Below, in pieces: positions 27,168 to 34,857 of a stretch of 64,000 nt of DNA. Numbering within the stretch: the stretch's first letter is position 1; every line of letters begins with the position of its first letter. The notes under the pieces were generated by a model. That model searched no databases. It worked only from the letters and a program-made list of their open reading frames with translations, and was not told the origin of the DNA. A program made the position numbers and the translations under genes. Source of the stretch: Planctomycetota bacterium (GTDB lineage: Bacteria > Planctomycetota > UBA1135 > GCA-002686595); contig PKCK01000125.1 of NCBI GenBank assembly GCA_002862085.1, positions 1 through 64,000 on the forward strand, written 5' to 3'.

Positions 27168-27514
27168 GGATCACGGACGGCCGCGCCGCCGGAGTGGGTG
27201 TCTCGAGTTCGGTGGATGTCTTCGGGAGCGGCGCCGGTCGGGGCCCCGGGAGAGATCCCTGATCGAGTCATCAGGGCCTCACAGGCCTCCTGTGAGCGCG
27301 TGTTCGACCGACCATCTTGGTCACAGGATCGTGACGCACAACCCCCAACCGCGGCCCAAACAGAGGGGCGGGCGCCCATGAGGCCCGGGAACTCCACGCG
27401 GGTCCCGAACGTCCGGTCCTGGGGCTCCGGCCTCGGCGACCTCCAGCCCTGCGACCCTCGGCGCACCGGCGGAGTACCTTTCAGCGAGGGAGCGCCGCAC
27501 CGCCCCCGAATCCC
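27168..27514. promoter_or_regulatory. htpG/metalloprotease divergent intergenic region with tandem hairpins
   Basis: There is no gene in this gap. Between 27257 and 27334 there are four inverted repeats in a row: CCCTGAT/ATCAGGG (27257-27276), CTCACAGG/CCTGTGAG (27278-27296), GACCA/TGGTC (27310-27322) and TCAC/GTGA (27321-27334). The word TCACAGG occurs twice direct and once inverted. They sit about 90-170 nt before htpG and 180-260 nt before the metalloprotease. They could be repressor-binding sites, an upstream terminator or 5'-leader structure; I cannot tell which. The rest shows nothing. Confidence 0.4.
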
Positions 27515-28873
27515 ATGGAGACATCGCGCATCGCGCCCGCCCTCTGCGGTCTTGCCGGGGCCATCTACCTGCTCGCCCCTGCGCACACGCGCGCGTTCGA
27601 GGTCTTCGGGGACGTCCTCGATCTGTCCCAGCGCGACTTCCGCTTCCTCAATGGCTTCACCGGGACCTTCGCCAACGCGAACCAGATCCCCGATCCGGAC
27701 TATCCCGGCGCCCTCGGAGCGGAGCTCGCGATCCGCAAGGGGGTTGCCGAGTGGGGTTCCCAGGCCCACGGCTCCGGCCTCACCGATCCGACCCAGGACG
27801 CGATCGGTTCGGGTGGCTCCAACTTCGACGCGTTCTTCTCCGGCCGCTCCACCATCGCGGGGGGGCCCAACGGCAACATCATCTCGGTCATCCCCGGCTC
27901 GTCCCCGGGGGTCTTCGCCTTCACCGAACTCCCCATCGGGGACGGCTGGCGCATCCGCTTCTACGATCAGTCGGCGGAGTGGAACGACGCGGTCTCCCCC
28001 CCGCTCCAGGGTGTGAACGCGCTCGACATCCAGGGCGTCATGACCCACGAGTACGGCCACGCGCTCGGTCTCGACCACTCGATGATCCCCGGCGCGACCA
28101 TGGGCATCACGACCGCGGACCGCGGCATCGACCTCCGGAGCATCGAGGACGACGACATCGCCGGCGTCAGATTCCTCTACGGCGATCGCAGCCCGCTGAA
28201 GCCGACGGTGACTCGCTATTCGCTCGCCGGCTCGCAGGTGACCCTGCACGGTGCGGGGTTCCATCCGACGGACAACGAGGTCTGGCTGACCCACGCCGCT
28301 CCGACCACGACGGTGAACGGGACGCCGGTGATCGCGCAGGGGCTCCCGAGCGCCGCGGGTGGGACGGAGATCACGTTCGCGCTCCCGGCCGGCGCTGGAC
28401 CCGGTGACATCGCCGTTCGGGTTCCCGGCACAGGCCCGGAATTCCTCTCGAACGTCCAGCCGTTCGACCCCCTCACCGAAGCGTGGACTCCGCCTGTCCG
28501 CTACGGCGCAGCCGGGATCTCCTCGGCGGGGACCCCGGTCCGGATCGAGTGGCTGGAGCTCCCGAGCGTGACCCGCGGATCCGTTCGCTTCTCGGTGTCG
28601 GGCGGCGACGGCACGGCTCCGGGGAACGTGGGGCTCCTCGTCACGGGCACCAGCCGCACGTCACTCACCACCCCCCACGGGACCCTCCTGGTGGGCGGCG
28701 CGCTTCGGCGCGCTTCACTGATCTCGCTCTTCTTCGGCGCGGGGATCGGCGTTCTGGACCTCGCGCCGACGCCCATGATCGGCGCGAGGATCCAGGTCCA
28801 GGCCTGGATCCCTGACCGTGGTCCGTCGGGCGGCGTCCTGAGCGACGCTCTCGAGCTCGAACTCACGCCGTGA
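27515..28873 (+). CDS. secreted matrixin-like zinc metalloprotease
   Basis: A 452-residue exported protease. A signal peptide (ALCGLAGAIYLLAPAHTRA) precedes an M10/matrixin-type catalytic domain with the metzincin zinc motif HEYGHALGLDH at about 178-188 and a Met-turn candidate, GATMGI, shortly after. A TIG/IPT-like beta domain follows at about 230-320 (PTVTRYSLAGSQVTLHGAGF). The last 120 residues form a beta module that starts PVRYGAAGISSAGTPVRIEW, a pattern shared by many planctomycete secreted proteins. No pro-domain cysteine switch is evident. Targets are unknown. Confidence 0.85.
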   Translation: METSRIAPALCGLAGAIYLLAPAHTRAFEVFGDVLDLSQRDFRFLNGFTGTFANANQIPDPDYPGALGAELAIRKGVAEWGSQAHGSGLTDPTQDAIGSGGSNFDAFFSGRSTIAGGPNGNIISVIPGSSPGVFAFTELPIGDGWRIRFYDQSAEWNDAVSPPLQGVNALDIQGVMTHEYGHALGLDHSMIPGATMGITTADRGIDLRSIEDDDIAGVRFLYGDRSPLKPTVTRYSLAGSQVTLHGAGFHPTDNEVWLTHAAPTTTVNGTPVIAQGLPSAAGGTEITFALPAGAGPGDIAVRVPGTGPEFLSNVQPFDPLTEAWTPPVRYGAAGISSAGTPVRIEWLELPSVTRGSVRFSVSGGDGTAPGNVGLLVTGTSRTSLTTPHGTLLVGGALRRASLISLFFGAGIGVLDLAPTPMIGARIQVQAWIPDRGPSGGVLSDALELELTP

Positions 28874-28886
28874 GCCGAGCGCGCGC

Positions 28887-30005
28887 TCAGCGCTGACGCG
28901 CCGAGCCCACCTTCGCTTTCTTCCGGAACGTCGTGGTGAGGTTCAACGCCCCGGACATGTCCAGCTCCTGCTGGGACACCGTGCCACCGGGCTCGGGAAG
29001 ACGAACGATCACGCGTGTCCCCTCCTCGGCCTCCGTGAGGATGCGGACGGGCGCATCGGAGTCGAGGGACCAACGAATGACGCTCTTGCCCTCGAAGACC
29101 TGTTCGAGGCCGGCGCTCAGCATTTCGAGGCCGTAGTCCTCCGTGTCCTGGCCGCGCCGGTTGCGCTGGCTCGCCTCCGTCCGATCCGCCCTGAGGCTCA
29201 AGGTGAAGTCGAGGCGCACATCGACGTAGCGGCCGAATTCCGAGCTGGCACCCTCCTCGACGATCCGAGCGGAGGCCTTCCCAGCCACGTCCCCGCCGAA
29301 CCCGGCGTGCAGGTTCCCGCCGAGGCCCGTCTGGTAGGCGCGCAGCATGCGCGGATCACCGCCCTCGCCGCCGACCAGGATCGTGTCCCCCAGCGGCGAG
29401 AACACCGCCTCGAGGTCCTCGGGGCGGATGTCCCAGGCCTCGCCCGGCTCGACGGGTCGAGGCGCCCCGCTCGGGTCCCGCGGCAGGAGCTTGCCCCAGT
29501 CCCGCGGCGCAGCGAGGCCCGGCAGCAGGCCCTCCTTGACCGCGTTCACCGTGTCGAAGTGGCGTGCATAGCCCTCCGGGGCGCCCTCGCGCGGCGTGTA
29601 GGCGACGCCGACGCCGTCGAGGGGGCTCGCGAGGAGCATCTCGGGGCCCCGCGCCTCCTCCCCGTCGGCGATCAGCCCGACCTGCAGCACCCCCTCGGCC
29701 GAGCTGTACTGGCGACGAAGCAGACCCGTGACGGGGTCGACCTCCTCGAGGCCGAGCGCCCGCGACGCCGTCCAGAGATGCATGGAGGTCTCACTGACGA
29801 CCGGCGGGTCCTCGCCCTTCACGAGAGCGAGACGATCCAGCTCCAGCGAATGCCGCTCCACGTGCTCGACCTCGACGGCGAACTCGGTGGAGCGATCGAA
29901 CCGCAGCACGAGGCCGCGCCGGGCCTCGGTCGCGCCGAACGCCGCGGCGAAGCCGGTGAGAAGAAGTCCGCCCGAGGCGACGTGACTGATGAAGCTCGTT
30001 CTCAT
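28887..30005 (-). CDS. exported beta-rich protein of unknown function
   Basis: A 372-residue protein with a signal peptide (FISHVASGGLLLTGFAAAFG). The body is beta-rich, without cysteines or recognisable catalytic motifs; it includes HSLELDRLALVKGED, RLDFTLSLRADRTEAS and VIRWSLDSDAPVRILTEAEE. The ATG at 30005 overlaps the stop of the MORN-2 gene before it (ATGA), so the two are translated together. I do not recognise a family; the pairing suggests an envelope function shared with the MORN-2 protein. Confidence 0.7.
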   Translation of the reverse strand: MRTSFISHVASGGLLLTGFAAAFGATEARRGLVLRFDRSTEFAVEVEHVERHSLELDRLALVKGEDPPVVSETSMHLWTASRALGLEEVDPVTGLLRRQYSSAEGVLQVGLIADGEEARGPEMLLASPLDGVGVAYTPREGAPEGYARHFDTVNAVKEGLLPGLAAPRDWGKLLPRDPSGAPRPVEPGEAWDIRPEDLEAVFSPLGDTILVGGEGGDPRMLRAYQTGLGGNLHAGFGGDVAGKASARIVEEGASSEFGRYVDVRLDFTLSLRADRTEASQRNRRGQDTEDYGLEMLSAGLEQVFEGKSVIRWSLDSDAPVRILTEAEEGTRVIVRLPEPGGTVSQQELDMSGALNLTTTFRKKAKVGSARQR

Positions 30006-31024
30006 CGAAGCAGGGTCCCCTCTCGATAGGTGCCGGTGCGGACGGTGTCGGGGGTCCCGTCCTGGTTCCAGAAGCTCCACGGACCGTGGATGAGCCCTTG
30101 CTGATAGCTGCCTTCGCCGCGCTTGTCTCCGCTGGGCCAGAACTGCGTGTACGGCCCGTCGAGCTCCCCCTTGACGAAGTTCGCGACGAACTCGCGCGCG
30201 CCTCGCTTGGAGAAGCCGAGCCACTCACCGGTGCGCCGTCCCACCGCGTCGTAGGCTCCGGTCAGACGCTTCTGGCCGTTGGCGTGGTACTCGATCCAGA
30301 CCCCGGTCTTCTGGCCGTTGGAGTAGGCGCCCTCGGCCGATGTCCGGCCGTTGAGGTGGCGAAAGACCCACTCACCGTCGGCGCCGCCCTTGAAGTAGGC
30401 GCCCTGCTCGATCTTCACGAGGCCGTTGGTGGAGAAGCGGGTGTGCGCTCCGTGGCGCATGCCGTTCAGGAAGCCAGTGGCCTGGGTCCGCGTGCCCTGG
30501 GGGTTGAAGCGCTCGACCGGCCCCTCGCGGCGGCCGTCCTTCCAGAAGTCACGCATGCGCAGCGCGCCGTTCGCGAAGTAGCTGCGCCACAGCCCCTGCT
30601 TGCGTCCACGCTCGTCGTACCGCCCCTCGGTCCGCGATCCATCGGGCCTGGTGACGACCCAGGGTCCGACGCGTCCGTAGTCGCGGTACGCCCCGAGCGT
30701 CGCGCGGACGCCGTTGGGATGCCACGAGATCCACATCCCGACGCGCTGGCCGTCCAAGAGGTATCCGCGCCGCGCGACCATCCCACCGGGATAACCGAAC
30801 GCCACCAGCTCCCCGCCCTCGACGACGGGGATCTCCTCGGACGGCGCGTCGAAGACGGGGTCGCTCTTCGTCCGCGAGGCGGCATCGATGCTGTCGGCGG
30901 GGGCCTCCTGAGCCGCTGCCGCGGAGCCCTCGGCGTCCTGCTGCGCGAAGTTCCCGGCGGCTGAGCCCGCCAGGGCCGCGGTCGCGAGGGCCACGGCGAG
31001 GGGAAATCGATGGGAATGCTGCAT
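30002..31024 (-). CDS. exported MORN-2 repeat protein (about ten repeats)
   Basis: A 340-residue protein. The ATG at 31024 gives a signal peptide (PLAVALATAALAGSAAGNFA); a longer frame exists upstream but hides it. From about residue 75 there are some ten repeats of about 22 residues of the form Y-x-x-G-x-x-x-G-x-W-x-x-[FY]-x-x-x-G, for instance GAYSNGQKTGVWIEYHANG and GSYQQGLIHGPWSFWNQDG. This is the MORN-2 type (often labelled YwqK-family antitoxin). Such repeats form extended beta structures; a toxin-antitoxin role is not supported here because the protein is exported. It is coupled to the unknown protein downstream. Confidence 0.8.
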   Translation of the reverse strand: MQHSHRFPLAVALATAALAGSAAGNFAQQDAEGSAAAAQEAPADSIDAASRTKSDPVFDAPSEEIPVVEGGELVAFGYPGGMVARRGYLLDGQRVGMWISWHPNGVRATLGAYRDYGRVGPWVVTRPDGSRTEGRYDERGRKQGLWRSYFANGALRMRDFWKDGRREGPVERFNPQGTRTQATGFLNGMRHGAHTRFSTNGLVKIEQGAYFKGGADGEWVFRHLNGRTSAEGAYSNGQKTGVWIEYHANGQKRLTGAYDAVGRRTGEWLGFSKRGAREFVANFVKGELDGPYTQFWPSGDKRGEGSYQQGLIHGPWSFWNQDGTPDTVRTGTYREGTLLR

Positions 31025-31161
31025 GGTGATGGCGACGGGGGGATCTGATCCGGCCGCGTGGACTGAGAAGGTCATCGGAGCGATGAGCGGCTCCGCTGGA
31101 GGAGCGGCGCAGCGAACCTCGTCTCCGGTGGACGCGCGCGAGCGATGTGGGACGCCGAGAC

Positions 31162-32370
31162 TCAGGAGCCCTCCAGGGCGGGGTCGGACGGGTCCAGGGG
31201 CTCGATCCTGACGTCGTCCTCGTAGAGGCCCGACCAGGCCTCGTTCAAGGACCCGTCCTTGCGCCAGTAGAGCCAGCGCCCCTGGCGGGCTCCTTCCTGG
31301 AAGCGCCCCTCCGACTGATGCGCGCCGGAGGCGTACCAGGTCCGCGCCGGCCCTGTCTTGCGACCGTCGGCGAAGACCGCCTCCTCGATCAAGGTTCCTT
31401 CGGGCGCCCAGATCCGGGATCTTCCGTGCGGCTCACCCGCGGCGTACTCCCGGGACGCAACGACCGCGCCGCCCTCCGTCGCCTCCTCCCAGACACCGAC
31501 GCGCCGACCCATCTCGAAGCGGCCGTAGCTCTTCGGAATGCCCGTGTCTCCATGGAAATCGCTCCACCGGCCATGGAGCTCGCCGTCCACGTAGTGCTCG
31601 CTCCGCATCAACATTCCGGTGCGCGTGAAGAGCTTGCGCGCTCCCTGGCGCTTTCCGAGGACGTACTCCGCCTCTTCTTTTCGCTCCCCCGACGCGAACC
31701 ATTCGCGAAGTGGCCCGTTGCGCTGCCCTTTCACGAAGATCTCCTCCGTGATCAGGCGGCCGGCCTTCGAATAGCTCCGGCTCAGCCCGTCGCGCTCGCC
31801 GTCCACGTAGAGCCGCTCGAACTTCAGGGTGCCGACCGGACGCCACTGCTTGACCGGGCCGTGAAGAACGCCCTCCTTCCACCAGGAGAGCGCGCTCTGG
31901 CCGCCGGTCTCGAAGAAGCTCCATTCGGGCCCGTGGAGGATGGGGCGGCCTCCGTCTCCCTCACGCCCGACCAGCGCCGCGTAGATCCGCAGCAGACCGC
32001 CCGTGTCCGGATGATGCTCGCGGAGGAGCCGCACCGGCTGACCTCCGACCGTGACCGCCGCCGGGAAAGCCGCGGGATCGCCCGCCTGGATCAGGCTCGG
32101 ATCCAGCTCCATGGCGAGGTCGGAGGGCGTCTCTCGCAGGGCGGCCTCGAGGGCCTCCCGGCCCCGCTCCGCCGGAGCGTGCGGCTCCGGCGTCGGTTCG
32201 TCCCGCGAGACAGGGGCTTCGGGCACGGGCGCGCCCAGGCCGCTGCCGCCATCGCCCACGGCGCGGGCCCCTGAACCGTCACCCCCGCAACCAAGCGCCA
32301 CCAGCATCCACGCAGCGGCGGACATGGCGGCCGGGTGCGGGGTCGACCGGAGGTGCGCGGGGCGCTTCAT
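31162..32370 (-). CDS. MORN-2 repeat lipoprotein
   Basis: A 402-residue protein. The signal sequence ends in MLVALGCGG, with Cys28 as probable lipidation site. After a low-complexity linker, about nine MORN-2 repeats run from residue 140 to the end, such as YVDGERDGLSRSYSKAG and FADGRKTGPARTWYASG. It is clearly related to the neighbouring MORN-2 gene, from which it is separated by 137 nt on the same strand; probably an old tandem duplication. One protein lipid-anchored and one free suggests a two-component surface structure. Confidence 0.8.
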   Translation of the reverse strand: MKRPAHLRSTPHPAAMSAAAWMLVALGCGGDGSGARAVGDGGSGLGAPVPEAPVSRDEPTPEPHAPAERGREALEAALRETPSDLAMELDPSLIQAGDPAAFPAAVTVGGQPVRLLREHHPDTGGLLRIYAALVGREGDGGRPILHGPEWSFFETGGQSALSWWKEGVLHGPVKQWRPVGTLKFERLYVDGERDGLSRSYSKAGRLITEEIFVKGQRNGPLREWFASGERKEEAEYVLGKRQGARKLFTRTGMLMRSEHYVDGELHGRWSDFHGDTGIPKSYGRFEMGRRVGVWEEATEGGAVVASREYAAGEPHGRSRIWAPEGTLIEEAVFADGRKTGPARTWYASGAHQSEGRFQEGARQGRWLYWRKDGSLNEAWSGLYEDDVRIEPLDPSDPALEGS

Positions 32371-32771
32371 CGCGAAACCATACGGAACGACGGCCCCGGT
32401 GTGGGAGCGCGCCGGCTCCTGCCGGTTCGTCCTCGGCCCCGCCCTCCCCGGGGGCTCGAAGCTCCGAGTGCCCGAAATGCGTCACGGGTTGCCAAGTGCC
32501 TGGGAACGATCCCGGGGCTGCGGCCGTCTCAAGAAGAAACAAGCTGGACCCAAGACGCTTCTCGGTGCCCCGCAAGCCCGTTTTGGGCGTCCGGGGCCCA
32601 GTCCGGGGCTCGGATTAACGGATCAGGCTTCATTCCGAGTCAGGCGATCGACGATCCACCGCCCACGCCCCGACGGGGTCCCCCTCACCTCAGAGGGCGT
32701 CACGCGGCGCAGCCGCCTCATCCACACCAGACGAGTCCTTCGATCGTCCTTCCAAGAATCCGTACCTCGAG
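32371..32771. other. intergenic region between MORN-2 lipoprotein and Fis-type regulator
   Basis: These 401 nt lie between divergent genes and hold no convincing gene. Codon pattern and base composition are irregular, and a short A-rich stretch (AAGAAGAAACAAG) occurs at 32531-32543. The only promoter-like string I can point to is listed separately (32503-32532). Promoters for both flanking genes should lie here. Confidence 0.5.
32503..32532 (+). promoter_or_regulatory. candidate ECF/sigma-E-like promoter
   Basis: GGAACGA (32503-32509) and GTCTCAA (32526-32532) are separated by 16 nt, close to the sigma-E pattern of GGAACTT, N15-19, GTCTAA. It points towards the regulator gene, but 240 nt before its start. 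The match may be chance. Confidence 0.2.
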
Positions 32772-33272
32772 ATGACCTCTTCCGATCAACCTCGCTCCGT
32801 CCTCTGCCTCGGCCTCGCCGACGGCGACCGCAGCCGCGTTTCCGAGGAAGCCCACCGCTTCGGCTGGCTGATCCGCTTCGCGAACAACGCCGGCGATGCC
32901 CGCGCCACGGGCAATGGCCGCAAGCCGGATCTGATCCTCTTCGACACGAAGACCAGCGACGAGGCCGCCCACGACCTCTTCCGCCAGTGCACGGCGCACC
33001 CCCTCCAGGCGGTGGCCACTGCTCCGGCCGCTGCGCAAGCCCCGATCCAGGAGCCCGAGCCGACGGTGGCTGACGGCACCGTCCTGCTCGAGCCGGGCTC
33101 GATCCACCGCTTCGAGGACTACGAGCAGCAGATCCTGCGCCACGCCCTTCTCACCACGGGCTGGAACGTCAAGCGCGCCGCGCAGCTCCTCGGCATCGGC
33201 CGGGCCACCCTCTACCGCAAGATCGACCGCTACAAGCTCCGGGAGTACCAGCCCGAGCGCAACGCGGGCTGA
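32772..33272 (+). CDS. Fis-type HTH regulator with truncated receiver-like N-terminus
   Basis: A 166-residue protein. The C-terminal 45 residues are a Fis/HTH_8 DNA-binding domain (WNVKRAAQLLGIGRATLYRK at 131-150) like those ending sigma-54 activators. The N-terminal 75 residues look like the first half of a response-regulator receiver (SVLCLGLADGD, then PDLILFDTKTSDEAA with Asp58 in the phospho-acceptor position), but the second half is replaced by an Ala/Pro/Glu linker. No AAA+ domain is present, so it cannot activate sigma-54 polymerase itself. It precedes the envelope operon and may control it. Confidence 0.8.
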   Translation: MTSSDQPRSVLCLGLADGDRSRVSEEAHRFGWLIRFANNAGDARATGNGRKPDLILFDTKTSDEAAHDLFRQCTAHPLQAVATAPAAAQAPIQEPEPTVADGTVLLEPGSIHRFEDYEQQILRHALLTTGWNVKRAAQLLGIGRATLYRKIDRYKLREYQPERNAG

Positions 33273-33292
33273 TCCGCAGACACCAACGCATT

Positions 33293-33323
33293 CGAGGGCG
33301 GCCCGTACACCGGGCGGCCCTCG
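33293..33323 (+). terminator. GC hairpin after the Fis-type regulator
   Basis: CGAGGGC (33293-33299) pairs with GCCCTCG (33317-33323); after a single G-G mismatch GCCCG pairs with CGGGC around the loop TACAC. It begins 20 nt after the stop at 33272 and has no U-tract. Confidence 0.6.
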
Positions 33324-33465
33324 GTGGCGCGCCCTGGGGCACGCCCCGCTGCTCCCCGCCGCCCTCCCGCGTCGGGGAGCGCTCGTTCCGGGCTTGAACG
33401 TGGACACCTCGGCCCGCCCCGGAGACCATGCGCCACGCGCACAGGCATTCCATCCACATCGATCG

Positions 33466-34857
33466 ATGATCCTCGCCTTCACGACCCTTGTCCTCGCCGG
33501 CCTCGCCGTCCCCCACGGCGCCACGGGTTCGACAGTCACCTCCGCTGCCGCGGCTCGAGCTCAGGATGAGCTGCCTCCTCTGAGCATGGATCGGCTGTCC
33601 TTCTCGGACGCGATCTCCCGCGCCGAAAGGCTGCGAAAGATGGTCGTCATCCTGTGGTCCCGCGAGGACGATCCGCGATCCGCGAGTCTGCGCAGGTCGG
33701 TTCTCGACGACGGCGAGGTTCGACGCTGGATCCTGGACCATGCGGTCGCTGCGGAGGTGGACGTCGACCTCAACGAGCACGAGGCCAGGCAGAACCGCAT
33801 CGGCCCGCTGCAGACGCCCAGCATCGACATCTACAGCGTGACCCGCGGCGGACGCATCGACCGCCTCATGATCGGGAGCGACGCAGTCGACTTCCTCGCG
33901 ACGGTCATGGGTCAGACCGATGGAACCGTCGTCACCCGCCCCGAGGGGGAGGCAGCGAACGAGCCGTTCCGCTGGCTCGCGTGGGCGAATCAGTGCTACC
34001 GCACGGAGGGTGTCGAGATCGGGCTGGAGGCGGTGCGCGCGTACGACTGGTGCCTGAAGTCCGCGGACGCGGTGAGGCCCGGCTTCAGGGCACGCTACTT
34101 CGAGTTCCTGGTCCGCCGCCTGCTCGAGTGCAAGACTCGCTCCAGCGACGCCGTCCCCACCCTCGAGAGAGAGCTCGAGCGCCTCGCCAAGCTCCTCCTC
34201 GCCGGGAAGGCCAGTCGCCGGGACGCGTACGAGTGCTCGCAGCTGGTGACCTGGCTCGACACGAGTACGCGCGGCCGGACACTCATGGCCGAGCTCGCCG
34301 CCATGGGCGAGAGCCGGAGCCAGGAGCGACGCTGGCTCATCAGTGCGACGGCGCCGCAGCTGGGCCAGCAGCGCGAGTACGGACCACTGGCCGCGGCGGT
34401 CGGAGAGGACGCGGTCGCGATCTTCCTCGCGCGCGCCGAGGAATTGCGGCGCGCGGCGGTCCTCGCGTCCCGACCCACCGGCGCCGCGGCGTCCGAGGAA
34501 GCCGACGAGGCGAGCCCGCCCGACCTGCCGGAACGGGTGGCTCGCTTCCTGTGCGAACCTCTCCCCTACGCCGCCCCGGACACGCGCGCCGACCTCCTCA
34601 GTGACGCATCCTGGGTCTTCGAAGCCCTCCTCCACGAGGGGCGGATCGACGACGCCCGCGCACTCCAGAGGGAGCTCGCGGCGCTCTACCCCAAGGCGCC
34701 CAGGGCGTACGCCCTCTTCATGGAGCGCGCCATGCGGGTGAAGAACTTCGAACTCGTCGTCGAGATCGGCGGCGCTGGCGTCGGCAATCTCGACGAGCGT
34801 GGCGTGATGCGCGTCGAGCGGCTCCTCCGACGAATCCCCGCCGATGGCGGCAAGTGA
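33466..34857 (+). CDS. exported thioredoxin-fold protein lacking CxxC, with helical repeat region
   Basis: A 463-residue protein. The ATG at 33466 gives a signal peptide (LAFTTLVLAGLAVPHGATG). Residues 45-150 resemble a thioredoxin fold of the DUF255/thioredoxin_7 kind (AISRAERLRKMVVILWSRED, LQTPSIDIYSVTRGGRID with the cis-Pro context TPS), but the CxxC position reads WSREDDPRS, so no redox activity is expected. The C-terminal 300 residues are helical, possibly TPR-like. A TTG at 33394 would extend it but hide the signal peptide. The next gene overlaps by 14 nt. Confidence 0.7.
   Translation: MILAFTTLVLAGLAVPHGATGSTVTSAAAARAQDELPPLSMDRLSFSDAISRAERLRKMVVILWSREDDPRSASLRRSVLDDGEVRRWILDHAVAAEVDVDLNEHEARQNRIGPLQTPSIDIYSVTRGGRIDRLMIGSDAVDFLATVMGQTDGTVVTRPEGEAANEPFRWLAWANQCYRTEGVEIGLEAVRAYDWCLKSADAVRPGFRARYFEFLVRRLLECKTRSSDAVPTLERELERLAKLLLAGKASRRDAYECSQLVTWLDTSTRGRTLMAELAAMGESRSQERRWLISATAPQLGQQREYGPLAAAVGEDAVAIFLARAEELRRAAVLASRPTGAAASEEADEASPPDLPERVARFLCEPLPYAAPDTRADLLSDASWVFEALLHEGRIDDARALQRELAALYPKAPRAYALFMERAMRVKNFELVVEIGGAGVGNLDERGVMRVERLLRRIPADGGK

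Noticed and set aside
31162-32370. MORN-2 protein as part of a toxin-antitoxin system
   Set aside because: The YwqK-antitoxin label comes from repeat similarity; the protein has a lipobox signal and no toxin gene is adjacent.
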